Shown here one piece after another: positions 18,183 through 26,194 of a stretch of DNA of 64,000 bases (positions within the stretch are counted from its first letter, which is position 1; each line of letters opens with the position of its first letter). A program made the position numbers and the translations under genes. The notes under the pieces are model-generated. The model worked only from the letters and a program-made list of their open reading frames with translations, made no database searches and was not told the DNA's origin. The stretch is from assembly GCA_016713035.1 (NCBI GenBank), contig JADJPW010000001.1:62001-126000 (forward strand), given 5' to 3'. The DNA is from Verrucomicrobiaceae bacterium (GTDB taxonomy: Bacteria; Verrucomicrobiota; Verrucomicrobiia; Verrucomicrobiales; Verrucomicrobiaceae).

Positions 18183-20114
18183 ATGCAAACGCTCACTTTT
18201 AGAAATTTTAGAATCCAAGATGAAGGCATCCTTTTTGATGCTCAGTTCCCGCGTGCCAATTTAGCTGCATTGGGTCCTTTCAAATCTATTGAAGAACTCA
18301 ATGGATCCCAGTTTATGCAGATGTTGGCGGCGTTTGCAGAGATATCCACGATAAACATCATGCTCCCACAAGAGGCTGATGTTTCAAGTCGGGTAGAACA
18401 GCTGCAATGGGAAAAGGCAACCGCCAGCCAATCGCGTTTAATCCCGCTCATGGTTACAAATGAGGAGCGTGGAGCTGCCAATTGCGCGATTCAGCATCCA
18501 CCTAAAACGCTCATACTCGCTTCAAAGAATCAAGCTAAACCGGATCAGACAACCTGGAGCGCCCTTCAACCTTTTTCTGATGATGAAATTAAGAAAGTCT
18601 TTGGCGAATCTGCTAACATAGGCAGTACAGCGCAAAGCCAGCTTTCCAAGGCTGTGGACGCGGATGTTTTAGTGCTCATAGCTCATGGAATCCCTCCATC
18701 GCCTGGTAGATACATAGAAGGGGCGATCCTGCTTGACGAAGAATCTGAAGGTGTGAAAGCCCTGTCTCCTTCAGACCTTGCGGCAAAGCTGAGGCTGCTA
18801 GGCCCTGACTGTTGTCCGCCGGTTCTTCTGCTAGTCTGTTGCGCTTTGGCAATGTCTTGCGAGGCGATTCAGGCGACTTCCTTTGCCGGCCAGCTAATGA
18901 AACTTGTCCCAGAACTGGTCATTGTTACAGCATACACGGAACTGGTGGCACGTAACTATGCACTAGAGGCTGCCAAAATGGCTTTACAAAGGTTTGCGCA
19001 GATGAAGGTGGGTCAAGAATTGGGCCATGTCTTCGCTCTAGAAAATCAGCAGGTTAAAGGGACTTCTCTGCGTGTGTTTTTGCGCAGTGACAAAGTTAAT
19101 TTCTCACGGCGGCACGTTCAGATGATAGCGGTACAGGATGCCGAAATTATCCAACGACTTAAACTAGCCATGCAATCAAACTCTCCACCCGTATTGGTGG
19201 TTGGATCTGGCATGATGCCAGAGCTTGAAACACGGCTGAAAGAGGTGGCTGAGGGAATCGAATTTAAAATGAAAGGCTGGCCGCGGCGCGATCCTGCTGA
19301 ACTATCGGCGGGAATCTATCACAAAAATCAGGATAATGCCTACATCAATAGAATGGCAAAGAAACTGTTACTAGCTGACCCTCCGCCTAGTGTGCAGAAT
19401 TTGCTGCTCGTTCGACAGCTAGCAGCATTGAAGCCGACCGTTATTTTTAATCTCAATCGGAACATAACCCTCTACAAAGAGTTGAAAAAAGCAGGAAGGA
19501 AGGTCAAGGTCCTGTTCACCTCTCCGCGTGTACCGGTGGCTGAGTACAGGCATAATGATTTTAACGAATTACTCAAGTCTGCCGTTCGGGACCAAACAAC
19601 CATTCTGATTCAACCTTTTGGAATCATCCCCATCGCTGAGGTGGATGTTAACGACTTTTTCGACGAAAAGGACAAAAGAAGTCATTGGCCAAAAACAAGG
19701 CGAAACAGCGCTGCACGAATTGGGGAGGTCTATTCTACTCAGATTGATATGCTTGAGTGGCTTTGTACCTCGGGTGAGAACCAACCTGCCGCGGGTAGCT
19801 TACCAGATGTCCTGGAAGAAATGATAACACATTCAGATCATAAGGGAGTCGCATTTCTTGGCGTTGCACCAGACATGTTAGAAACCCAGGTATTTTTGAC
19901 TTGGTTTGCAGATCAACTGAGCTCCCCGCCCTCAAGTGTCTATGTTAATGCTTGCTTGTCTGGGCTTGATCAAGATCACCTTTGTGAAGACCAGTACAAA
20001 GTCACTGCGTATTTGGTGGACCTTGTCAGGTATTTCTTGCGCATCGAAACCGCAAACTTTTTTCAAATTAGCTCTTCATGCGAAGGGCTCATGGCTGAAT
20101 TAACGCGAGAATGA
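18183..20114 (+). CDS. CHAT-like protease domain fused to SIR2-like domain
   Basis: 643 residues, no signal or membrane segment. Residues ~110-300 look like a CHAT (caspase-HetF-associated) protease: strand plus His in LVLIAHGIPPSPG (His168), GAILLDEE, LSPSDLAAKLRL, and the Cys strand PPVLLLVCCALAM (Cys219/220). Residues ~335-600 resemble a divergent SIR2-like domain: VLVVGSGMMPE at the start, LLLVRQLAALKPTVIFNLNRN where SIR2_2 proteins have the TTNFD region, and GVAFLGVAPDMLETQVFLTWFA near the end, like the SIR2 dimer/sorting motif. CHAT proteases cut partner proteins; SIR2-like domains of defence proteins often degrade NAD+. The NAD-site residues are not convincing here. The fold calls are by eye. 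Confidence 0.6.
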   Translation: MQTLTFRNFRIQDEGILFDAQFPRANLAALGPFKSIEELNGSQFMQMLAAFAEISTINIMLPQEADVSSRVEQLQWEKATASQSRLIPLMVTNEERGAANCAIQHPPKTLILASKNQAKPDQTTWSALQPFSDDEIKKVFGESANIGSTAQSQLSKAVDADVLVLIAHGIPPSPGRYIEGAILLDEESEGVKALSPSDLAAKLRLLGPDCCPPVLLLVCCALAMSCEAIQATSFAGQLMKLVPELVIVTAYTELVARNYALEAAKMALQRFAQMKVGQELGHVFALENQQVKGTSLRVFLRSDKVNFSRRHVQMIAVQDAEIIQRLKLAMQSNSPPVLVVGSGMMPELETRLKEVAEGIEFKMKGWPRRDPAELSAGIYHKNQDNAYINRMAKKLLLADPPPSVQNLLLVRQLAALKPTVIFNLNRNITLYKELKKAGRKVKVLFTSPRVPVAEYRHNDFNELLKSAVRDQTTILIQPFGIIPIAEVDVNDFFDEKDKRSHWPKTRRNSAARIGEVYSTQIDMLEWLCTSGENQPAAGSLPDVLEEMITHSDHKGVAFLGVAPDMLETQVFLTWFADQLSSPPSSVYVNACLSGLDQDHLCEDQYKVTAYLVDLVRYFLRIETANFFQISSSCEGLMAELTRE

Positions 20115-20127
20115 CTTGCCTTGTAAT

Positions 20128-23100
20128 ATGACTGAAGACATTACAAAACTGGCTCCAACTGCCGCTTATACTGAGGAGCTAACAGAGTACTTTGGCGGAC
20201 GTATTCAGGAGATTCAATCTTTAACGAGACTGATTGCTAGCAACCGGTTTGTGCTCCTTCATGGCCCCGCAGGAGCCGGTAAGACCTCATTGCTCGGTGG
20301 CGGCGTTTTTTCTTCACTCCGCAGCAAGAAAAATGCTTCTGCCATTTTTCATTTCCGCGTGCCAATCGGCTACAACTGGACACATCCTACAAACCAACCC
20401 GAGCCTGCGTGCGAGCAATGGAACCCACCAGAGGTACATGGCCAAGAACGTGAGAAATGGACTCATGAAGAAACGCTGCGTGCCTTGAATAGGTTCTGCA
20501 AAGCATTTTTAGATCTGGGCTTTCTGCAGGAAAATGAAAAGAGTATTTACGGCCTTGAATCTTCTACTACCTGCGATTTCTCGAAATCGGGTGCACGGGT
20601 TTTTGTCGCGCTCGACAGCTTCGAAAATGCACTTATAGCCGCCGCTGAGTCACCGCGCTCAAAAGATACTTCGGTTGATTCAACAGCAAGCTCAGAGGAG
20701 CGCATGGTCTGCCATATTTCTGCGATCATTCAATGCCTTGAAACGGATCTGAACGAAATCGAGCGTCTCCGTGAGTGTTCTTCGCCGAATTCATTTTCAT
20801 GTTCAGGTATCTGGGTGATGCGGAACCGCTTCGTTGGCAGATTCATGCGGTTGAGAAGTTATATTCCTGGGCACGGAAACTGTAGTCTGCCGTTAAGTCG
20901 GCTCCCCATTTCATCAGCAATAGAATCGATATTTCGGTTGGTTCCTGAACTCCAAGAAGAACAGTTCAAGAATAAGCTTCCATTATTGCAGCAGGCACTG
21001 GGGAATCATCAAATACAGGGTACGGAGGATGGAGAAGAGAGACTGGATGGTGTCGTTCAGCCGGTGCTTGTTCGGCTATTCGCTCGTGAACTACGCCGAA
21101 ATCTTGACAAAATAAGAAGCGGAGAGTTAGCAGTGAATGGCCTGCTCAATAACCTGGACCCAAATAGTTTATTGGAGAGCTATGTGGACGAGGCTGCCGA
21201 TAAGGCGGCAATGCAAGACCTGCGGTTGGAGCGTGCCCTGCGCCTCTGGCTGGAGGGATACCTTATCAATAACAATAACGACCCTAAAGTTCCTAGTCTT
21301 GAGGAAGTGGCAGAGGTATGGAAGGGCAAACCGGACGCTTTTAGTCAGGCTCTTGATGTCTTTGATCAGATGGGGGTGATTGAAATCCAACGTACAGGCT
21401 CTGATAACAGCATGGTGGGAATTTGTCGGCTGAGGCATCGCACCCTGATTCCAGCGATTCAGAAAAGCAATCTTCAAAAGGCATCCAACGAAGACGCGAG
21501 TACTGAGTTGAAATATCTCAAGCAGACAGTGCGCTATGCCCAAAACGGTGAATTAGACATTATCGAGGACGCAGAGCTTGAGCCATTCCCCGATAGTCCT
21601 GAACTTGCACCAATTGAATGTAACTTTCGTCAAGCTTGGGTTGAGAGGCAAGAAGCGGAGTCGAAACACAAAAAACTACAGACAGAGATAAAGGCTTTAA
21701 CATTAGAGCAAAGCAAAGCTTTGATCGAGAGACAAGAAGCGGAGTCGAAATACAAAAAACTACAGACAGAGATAGAGACTTTAACATCCGGGCAAATTAA
21801 GTTAAAAAAAGCTAGGCTCTTTGCATTTGGCATTTTGATCGTGCTACTACTAGCACTTGGTGTTACTCATTCCTTTTTAGAGAAAGCAAAAGCAGACAAG
21901 ATTAAAACAGAAGGAATAATTCTGAATCTGGATATTGCCAAGAAGGAGGCAGAGAAGAAGGTGGCTGAGGCGAAGAAGGAGGCAGATAAGAAGGTGGCTG
22001 AGGCGAAGGAGGAGGCAGATAAGAAGGTGGCTAAGGCGAAGGAGGTGGCAGATAAGAAGGTGGCTGAGGTGAAGGAGGTGGCAGATAAGAAGGCAGATAA
22101 GGCGAAAACAGAAGCAAAAGATCAGGTGGCTATTGCCCAAGCAAACGCAGATGCTGAAAAAAAGAACGTAGCTAATGCAGCTAAAGTCTTTCTACCTACA
22201 TTAGGTGCCGGATTGACTACCTACGGCTCTGTTTTCAATTTCAGTCAGTTGGTTGAAAAATTAGGCAGCCCCTCGAATGCAGTGGACTTAAAGACCAAGC
22301 TGAATGCGCCTTTTGCCAATGTGAATACAAAAGTTAAGTGGCGCACTTCTTCGACCTTAATGCCTCCCATCCTTGCGATTGGGAAAAGTAAAACTGCCTA
22401 CTGGCAGCCTGAGGGAGCAGTTGTGAAAGTGGGAGCGGGGGATATCACTCATGTAGTGCTAAAGCGGCCAAACGCTAAAGGTTCATTGTCTCCGCTAAGC
22501 CTATTTTGGGAGAGTGATGATCAATCACTATTCGCTATTGGCTTTTGTGACGGAAAACTCGAGGTTTGGAAGTGGGGTTTCGATCCGTCTTTAGCTATTG
22601 ATGCAGTCGTGCCCGAGTCCCTAGCTATAGCTGGAGACACTGAACAATTCATCAAGGAGAGATTGGGAAAGGCGGAAGCCTTTCCGACTGCAAAAAAGGT
22701 TTTGTTTTCCACGGATGAGTCGCTTTGGCTGTGTGATCTCTCTTCTGCCCAACCTCAGCTCACATGTCTCTTGGGTCGTCAACAGTACTACACGAGCAGT
22801 CAGGGACTTGGTATTGATAAGAATTTAGAAAAAACGGTAGGAAAAGCTATTGTTGGGGAGGGGGTGTCTGACAGCGTTTGGTACCAACTTGAATCTGGGA
22901 ACTTCGTTTTTGCATCACTCTGTTATGTTGATACTAACAGGCCGCAAAGGTCTACAGATAAGAATTCGCCCATTCAGACTCAGCGCTTCTATTATTGGTT
23001 TCATGGTGCCACCACGACAGGCGGAAACCCCAAACTCGCTGACGTAGCAAAGTCCGACCGAGAAACCATCCATGACTGGTGCCTTGGAAATGAAATGCCA

Positions 23101-24708
23101 AAGAAATTCAAAGATCCATCTGGACTCTTTGGGGGATTTGCTGAGGACCTAAATTTGTCGCTCATCTTCAAGGAGAGCATCGTCATGAATACCTCAATGA
23201 AAGATGAAGCTATAAAAAATCAAGCAGCGAAAAGCGTAGATGGAGAGTTGGGGGTTTTAATGGCATCTGAATCCAAGACCACACTGGCCAGCTACAGTTT
23301 CAAGCTTTCGGAGGAACCGAAGAATATAACTGTGCAAAAAATAGCCTCCGAATCCAGAGATGTGGTCTCAAGACCCCCCGTTTTACTTCAATCCATCCTC
23401 CATTCGGGCAAAAAAATTAGTTTCGCCGCCTTTGCCAGAGGCGATGGCACTTGCGTGGAATGGTCAAACAAAGGGAGCGCGTTCGGAGCATACAAAACGC
23501 TCTCCTTTGGCAAAGCTACCTTTTGGCTTCAGGACGGCCTCATCCATGTCGTTGACCCATCTGGAATTCATTGCATCACGCCATCGCTGCCGAGTATGGA
23601 AGGCCTCACTGCTCTAAAATTATCTGGCGTGTATCGTGTAGGTGACTGCTCGAATCGGCGGGTTGCTTTGTCTAAGAATGGAAAATGGTTGGTAGCAGCT
23701 TGCTTTAATGACGCTAAAACTCAGGACACTCGACCTGTCGTATGGGATACGAAGACTCAACAAATAAAATGGGTGCTCGATAAATCAGGCTACCCCGTGA
23801 CGGCGGAAGAGGTGGATGAGGAGGAAGACGAGCTGCATGTTCTGTGGGCAGATAATGCCGGGCAAATATTCCGGCAGAATGGGGAAACAGATTCAAAGAA
23901 AACTAGGCTGTATCCTCCTGAAGAAGAGCCAGGGGAGAAGAAAGAATCATCACTAGCTAATTCTACCAGGTCCCTTTCTACGCAATGGCGGGTTGTTCGA
24001 TGGATCAATTCATCAACAGGGGTTTTCGCAGCAGGGAGTGAGGACGGCATGTTTTGCTGGAATGGAACGGAATTTCTTTCGTCCGAACACACCCTAAATG
24101 ACGCAGTTGTTGAAATTGTCCCTGTCATTGATAGTGAATTTAAAAATAAGCTCCCGAACGTGGTGGCGCTTGTAGCCACACTTTCTGGCAAAGTTTATGC
24201 GGTGAAAAAAGATTCTGATCCAGAAATAAAGAGTTTAATTTATCAACCGATTCTGGATAGAAATGACAGTATTGAGTCAATGACACTCATGAAACATCCG
24301 AACGATGAAGCTCCGTTGGTCGTTCTAGGTCACATCTCTGGTTTAGTGCGGTTTTATGAATGGAACGCCGATGGCGAAAACCTGACTCTTAGAGATGCCG
24401 CGCCGTCCAGCTACCAGCCTTTCTCATTTCAATCGACACGCGTGTTGCGTCTCGAACCAAGCGATAATGGTCAGTATTTGTTTGCTGGCTCCTACAGAGG
24501 CGATTCCAGACTGTGGAGCAAGCTACTCAATGATAGCGGGGTACAACCTGAATATGATCCCTTTCTACCTCCTTTACAGGCGCATGTGCGTGCTATTCGT
24601 TTTCTGTCAGATCAAAATATACTTATTGTGCTTGCTAGGATAGGCGAGGATAAAATAAATTCACTCTACTTGCAGAAGTTACCACTTAAAATGACTAAAA
24701 ACCAATGA
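20128..24708 (+). CDS. STAND NTPase with coiled coil, one transmembrane helix and C-terminal beta-propeller
   Basis: 1526 residues from ATG 20128; a TTG at 20116, two bases after the previous stop, is possible. The NTPase has Walker A LLHGPAGAGKTSLL (46-54), Walker B RVFVALDSFENAL (~157-169) and a GIWVMRNRF strand ~60 residues on, matching the nSTAND1 type. Residues ~500-560 form a coiled coil (two copies of RQEAESK-KKLQTEI). One transmembrane helix follows near 565-585 (FAFGILIVLLLALGV), then an 11-residue repeat coil, then ~830 residues of WD40/propeller-like beta repeats (SLFAIGFCDGKLEVWKW, GKWLVAACF). STAND proteins are ligand-triggered switches, so this is the likely sensor and hub of the operon. 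Confidence 0.8.
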   Translation: MTEDITKLAPTAAYTEELTEYFGGRIQEIQSLTRLIASNRFVLLHGPAGAGKTSLLGGGVFSSLRSKKNASAIFHFRVPIGYNWTHPTNQPEPACEQWNPPEVHGQEREKWTHEETLRALNRFCKAFLDLGFLQENEKSIYGLESSTTCDFSKSGARVFVALDSFENALIAAAESPRSKDTSVDSTASSEERMVCHISAIIQCLETDLNEIERLRECSSPNSFSCSGIWVMRNRFVGRFMRLRSYIPGHGNCSLPLSRLPISSAIESIFRLVPELQEEQFKNKLPLLQQALGNHQIQGTEDGEERLDGVVQPVLVRLFARELRRNLDKIRSGELAVNGLLNNLDPNSLLESYVDEAADKAAMQDLRLERALRLWLEGYLINNNNDPKVPSLEEVAEVWKGKPDAFSQALDVFDQMGVIEIQRTGSDNSMVGICRLRHRTLIPAIQKSNLQKASNEDASTELKYLKQTVRYAQNGELDIIEDAELEPFPDSPELAPIECNFRQAWVERQEAESKHKKLQTEIKALTLEQSKALIERQEAESKYKKLQTEIETLTSGQIKLKKARLFAFGILIVLLLALGVTHSFLEKAKADKIKTEGIILNLDIAKKEAEKKVAEAKKEADKKVAEAKEEADKKVAKAKEVADKKVAEVKEVADKKADKAKTEAKDQVAIAQANADAEKKNVANAAKVFLPTLGAGLTTYGSVFNFSQLVEKLGSPSNAVDLKTKLNAPFANVNTKVKWRTSSTLMPPILAIGKSKTAYWQPEGAVVKVGAGDITHVVLKRPNAKGSLSPLSLFWESDDQSLFAIGFCDGKLEVWKWGFDPSLAIDAVVPESLAIAGDTEQFIKERLGKAEAFPTAKKVLFSTDESLWLCDLSSAQPQLTCLLGRQQYYTSSQGLGIDKNLEKTVGKAIVGEGVSDSVWYQLESGNFVFASLCYVDTNRPQRSTDKNSPIQTQRFYYWFHGATTTGGNPKLADVAKSDRETIHDWCLGNEMPKKFKDPSGLFGGFAEDLNLSLIFKESIVMNTSMKDEAIKNQAAKSVDGELGVLMASESKTTLASYSFKLSEEPKNITVQKIASESRDVVSRPPVLLQSILHSGKKISFAAFARGDGTCVEWSNKGSAFGAYKTLSFGKATFWLQDGLIHVVDPSGIHCITPSLPSMEGLTALKLSGVYRVGDCSNRRVALSKNGKWLVAACFNDAKTQDTRPVVWDTKTQQIKWVLDKSGYPVTAEEVDEEEDELHVLWADNAGQIFRQNGETDSKKTRLYPPEEEPGEKKESSLANSTRSLSTQWRVVRWINSSTGVFAAGSEDGMFCWNGTEFLSSEHTLNDAVVEIVPVIDSEFKNKLPNVVALVATLSGKVYAVKKDSDPEIKSLIYQPILDRNDSIESMTLMKHPNDEAPLVVLGHISGLVRFYEWNADGENLTLRDAAPSSYQPFSFQSTRVLRLEPSDNGQYLFAGSYRGDSRLWSKLLNDSGVQPEYDPFLPPLQAHVRAIRFLSDQNILIVLARIGEDKINSLYLQKLPLKMTKNQ
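21937..22092 (+). repeat. 33-base tandem repeat inside the STAND gene
   Basis: Four full copies (starting 21961, 21994, 22027 and 22060) of a 33-base unit coding for KVAEAKKEADK-like 11-mers, preceded by a partial copy from 21937. Copies differ by one to three bases. They encode a charged, continuous coiled coil just after the transmembrane helix. An 11-residue period favours a right-handed coil. Confidence 0.9.
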
Positions 24709-25988
24709 GTCATGAACTAGATGCGGGTCGGCTTTTCTCAAACTTTCCAGGTTATGGAGGGCGTGAGTTGTCAGCCTTGGAAATGAGGCAGGGTACGGGA
24801 GCTCCTATGGCCTGGAGTCATGATCCTCGAGAGGTCGGTTGGGGTGTGATTTTTGGCAAAAGTGCCTCAACCGAACTATCCCATGCTATTCGCGAATCTT
24901 TGGGGCAATTGCGATTAGCTGGGGCCTCCGAACTTTGGAAGAAGCAGCACCTTTACTTGAGAACCCCCAGCCCCGATGAGTCCTGTGAAAGCTATTTGAG
25001 AAGCTACCGTCAAGAGCCTGGTGCACCTATCGATCCAGATCGCTTTCCTTACTATGTGCTTATCGTGGCCGATCCTGCAGACATTTCATTCGAATTTGAG
25101 ATGAACCTGGGAATGCAGAATGCCGTTGGACGATTATGGTTGGGCGATGAGCTGGAGAATTATCAGCCGTATCTGGATGAGATCACTCAAGCAGGGAACG
25201 GTGCAGGACAATCCGCCAGAACACCCATATATTTATTGGAATCTTCTGACCCAGACGGGGCCATTCAATTGGGACGAAAACATTTGATGTCCCCCCTCTG
25301 TACAAAGTTAGCCAATATCACAGGAGCTCCAGAGTCTCCTGTACCATCAGCTCCATCAGACTTTCCAAAAAACTTTTCGACACATGGAATGTACTTCAGC
25401 CTTTCTCACGGCATGGAAGTTCCCTTTCAAACGGATGAAGATAAAGAACGTCAATTGGAACGTGAAAGACTACAGGGTATCCCTGTGGATATTTCTCAAA
25501 TACAGCTAAATCCTTCTTTCGATGTAGCGCCATCGCTACCCTATTCGAATAAAGCATGGTGGGCATTCGCTTGTCACTCTGCGGGAACAACCAAGTTCGA
25601 TCCCATAGAAATCGCCATGGGTAAGTCAAAACAACAGGCAGACACCGATATGTCTTCTAAACTTGAAAGACACTGCTTGGGCAACGCAAACGGATCCATG
25701 AGGTTTTTTGTTGGAAGCTTAAATCGCGTTACGGTCATGAGTTATCTAACCAGCGACTGGACCAGCTATATAACCCATTTTGTCAAAATGCTAGACGGCC
25801 TTGCTCGTGGCCTGCCTGTTGGATGGGTTCGAGAACACACCTTATCGGGGTTATGGACCTCTGCCCTGTTGCAATTGGAGTATAGCCGCTCAAGAGGGAA
25901 TTTGGGTGCGTTAAAAGCATGTTTTCAACAATACCATGATTTCAGAAGCTTTGTGGTGCGTGGAGATCCTGCAGCGTTTCTCGGCTAA
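24705..25988 (+). CDS. Caspase/CHAT-like cysteine protease, last gene of candidate defence operon
   Basis: 427 residues; the ATG overlaps the STAND gene stop by four bases (ATGA), implying translational coupling. The proposed dyad is His235 in YFSLSHGMEV and Cys290 in AWWAFACHSAGT; the spacing and the hydrophobic strands before each match clan CD peptidases (caspase, gingipain, CHAT). Between them is a ~40-residue charged insertion. The C-terminal part (NRVTVMSYLTSDWTSYI...) is helical and resembles the end of gingipain-like CHAT folds. No signal peptide. Activation by the STAND protein and the cutting target are inference. It shares the AT-rich composition of the operon. Confidence 0.65.
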   Translation: MSHELDAGRLFSNFPGYGGRELSALEMRQGTGAPMAWSHDPREVGWGVIFGKSASTELSHAIRESLGQLRLAGASELWKKQHLYLRTPSPDESCESYLRSYRQEPGAPIDPDRFPYYVLIVADPADISFEFEMNLGMQNAVGRLWLGDELENYQPYLDEITQAGNGAGQSARTPIYLLESSDPDGAIQLGRKHLMSPLCTKLANITGAPESPVPSAPSDFPKNFSTHGMYFSLSHGMEVPFQTDEDKERQLERERLQGIPVDISQIQLNPSFDVAPSLPYSNKAWWAFACHSAGTTKFDPIEIAMGKSKQQADTDMSSKLERHCLGNANGSMRFFVGSLNRVTVMSYLTSDWTSYITHFVKMLDGLARGLPVGWVREHTLSGLWTSALLQLEYSRSRGNLGALKACFQQYHDFRSFVVRGDPAAFLG

Positions 25989-26092
25989 TCATAATTTCGA
26001 CACTCGGGGTCGTCCCACAAGCACGCCAATAGTGGCATTCCAGCAGCAACGAGAACAACAACCGAGAAAATAAGGCGCAGGTGGTTTCGCAT
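25985..26092 (-). CDS. Possible leaderless 35-residue lipopeptide gene
   Basis: Frame from ATG 26092 to TAG 25985, overlapping the stop of the preceding gene on the other strand. It reads MRNHLRLIFSVVVLVAAGMP and then LLACLWDDPECRNYD: a basic n-region, a hydrophobic core and a lipobox LLAC, leaving a 12-residue acidic mature lipopeptide. A TATAAT box lies five bases before the ATG with TTGCTT 18 bases further up, so transcription would begin at or near the ATG. Too short for ordinary gene calling. The joint presence of promoter, signal and lipobox argues it is real, but no family is known to me. Confidence 0.45.
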   Translation of the reverse strand: MRNHLRLIFSVVVLVAAGMPLLACLWDDPECRNYD

Positions 26093-26097
26093 ACTCA

Positions 26098-26127
26098 ATT
26101 ATACCCTACTCCCGCCCAGCCAAGCAA
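26098..26127 (-). promoter_or_regulatory. Sigma-70-like promoter for the leaderless lipopeptide gene
   Basis: Minus strand: TTGCTT at 26127-26122, an 18-base spacer, and TATAAT at 26103-26098. The ATG at 26092 is where the transcript is expected to start. Confidence 0.5.
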
Positions 26128-26152
26128 GCAGCAAATCATGATGGAGGGTGAT

Positions 26153-26188
26153 GTTGAGCGTTGAATGTTTCAGGTTGAGCGTTCAATG
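26153..26188 (+). repeat. Short direct repeat before the sugar ABC ATPase
   Basis: Two 15-base copies, GTTGAGCGTTGAATG at 26153 and GTTGAGCGTTCAATG at 26174, differ by one base. The second ATG-containing copy lies just before the coding start, so the apparent upstream starts at 26165 and 26186 may be part of the repeat. Confidence 0.6.
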
Positions 26189-26194
26189 CTCCGC

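Noticed and set aside
21937..22092. CRISPR-like array
   Set aside because: Units are contiguous, in frame and lack spacers; they code for a coiled coil.
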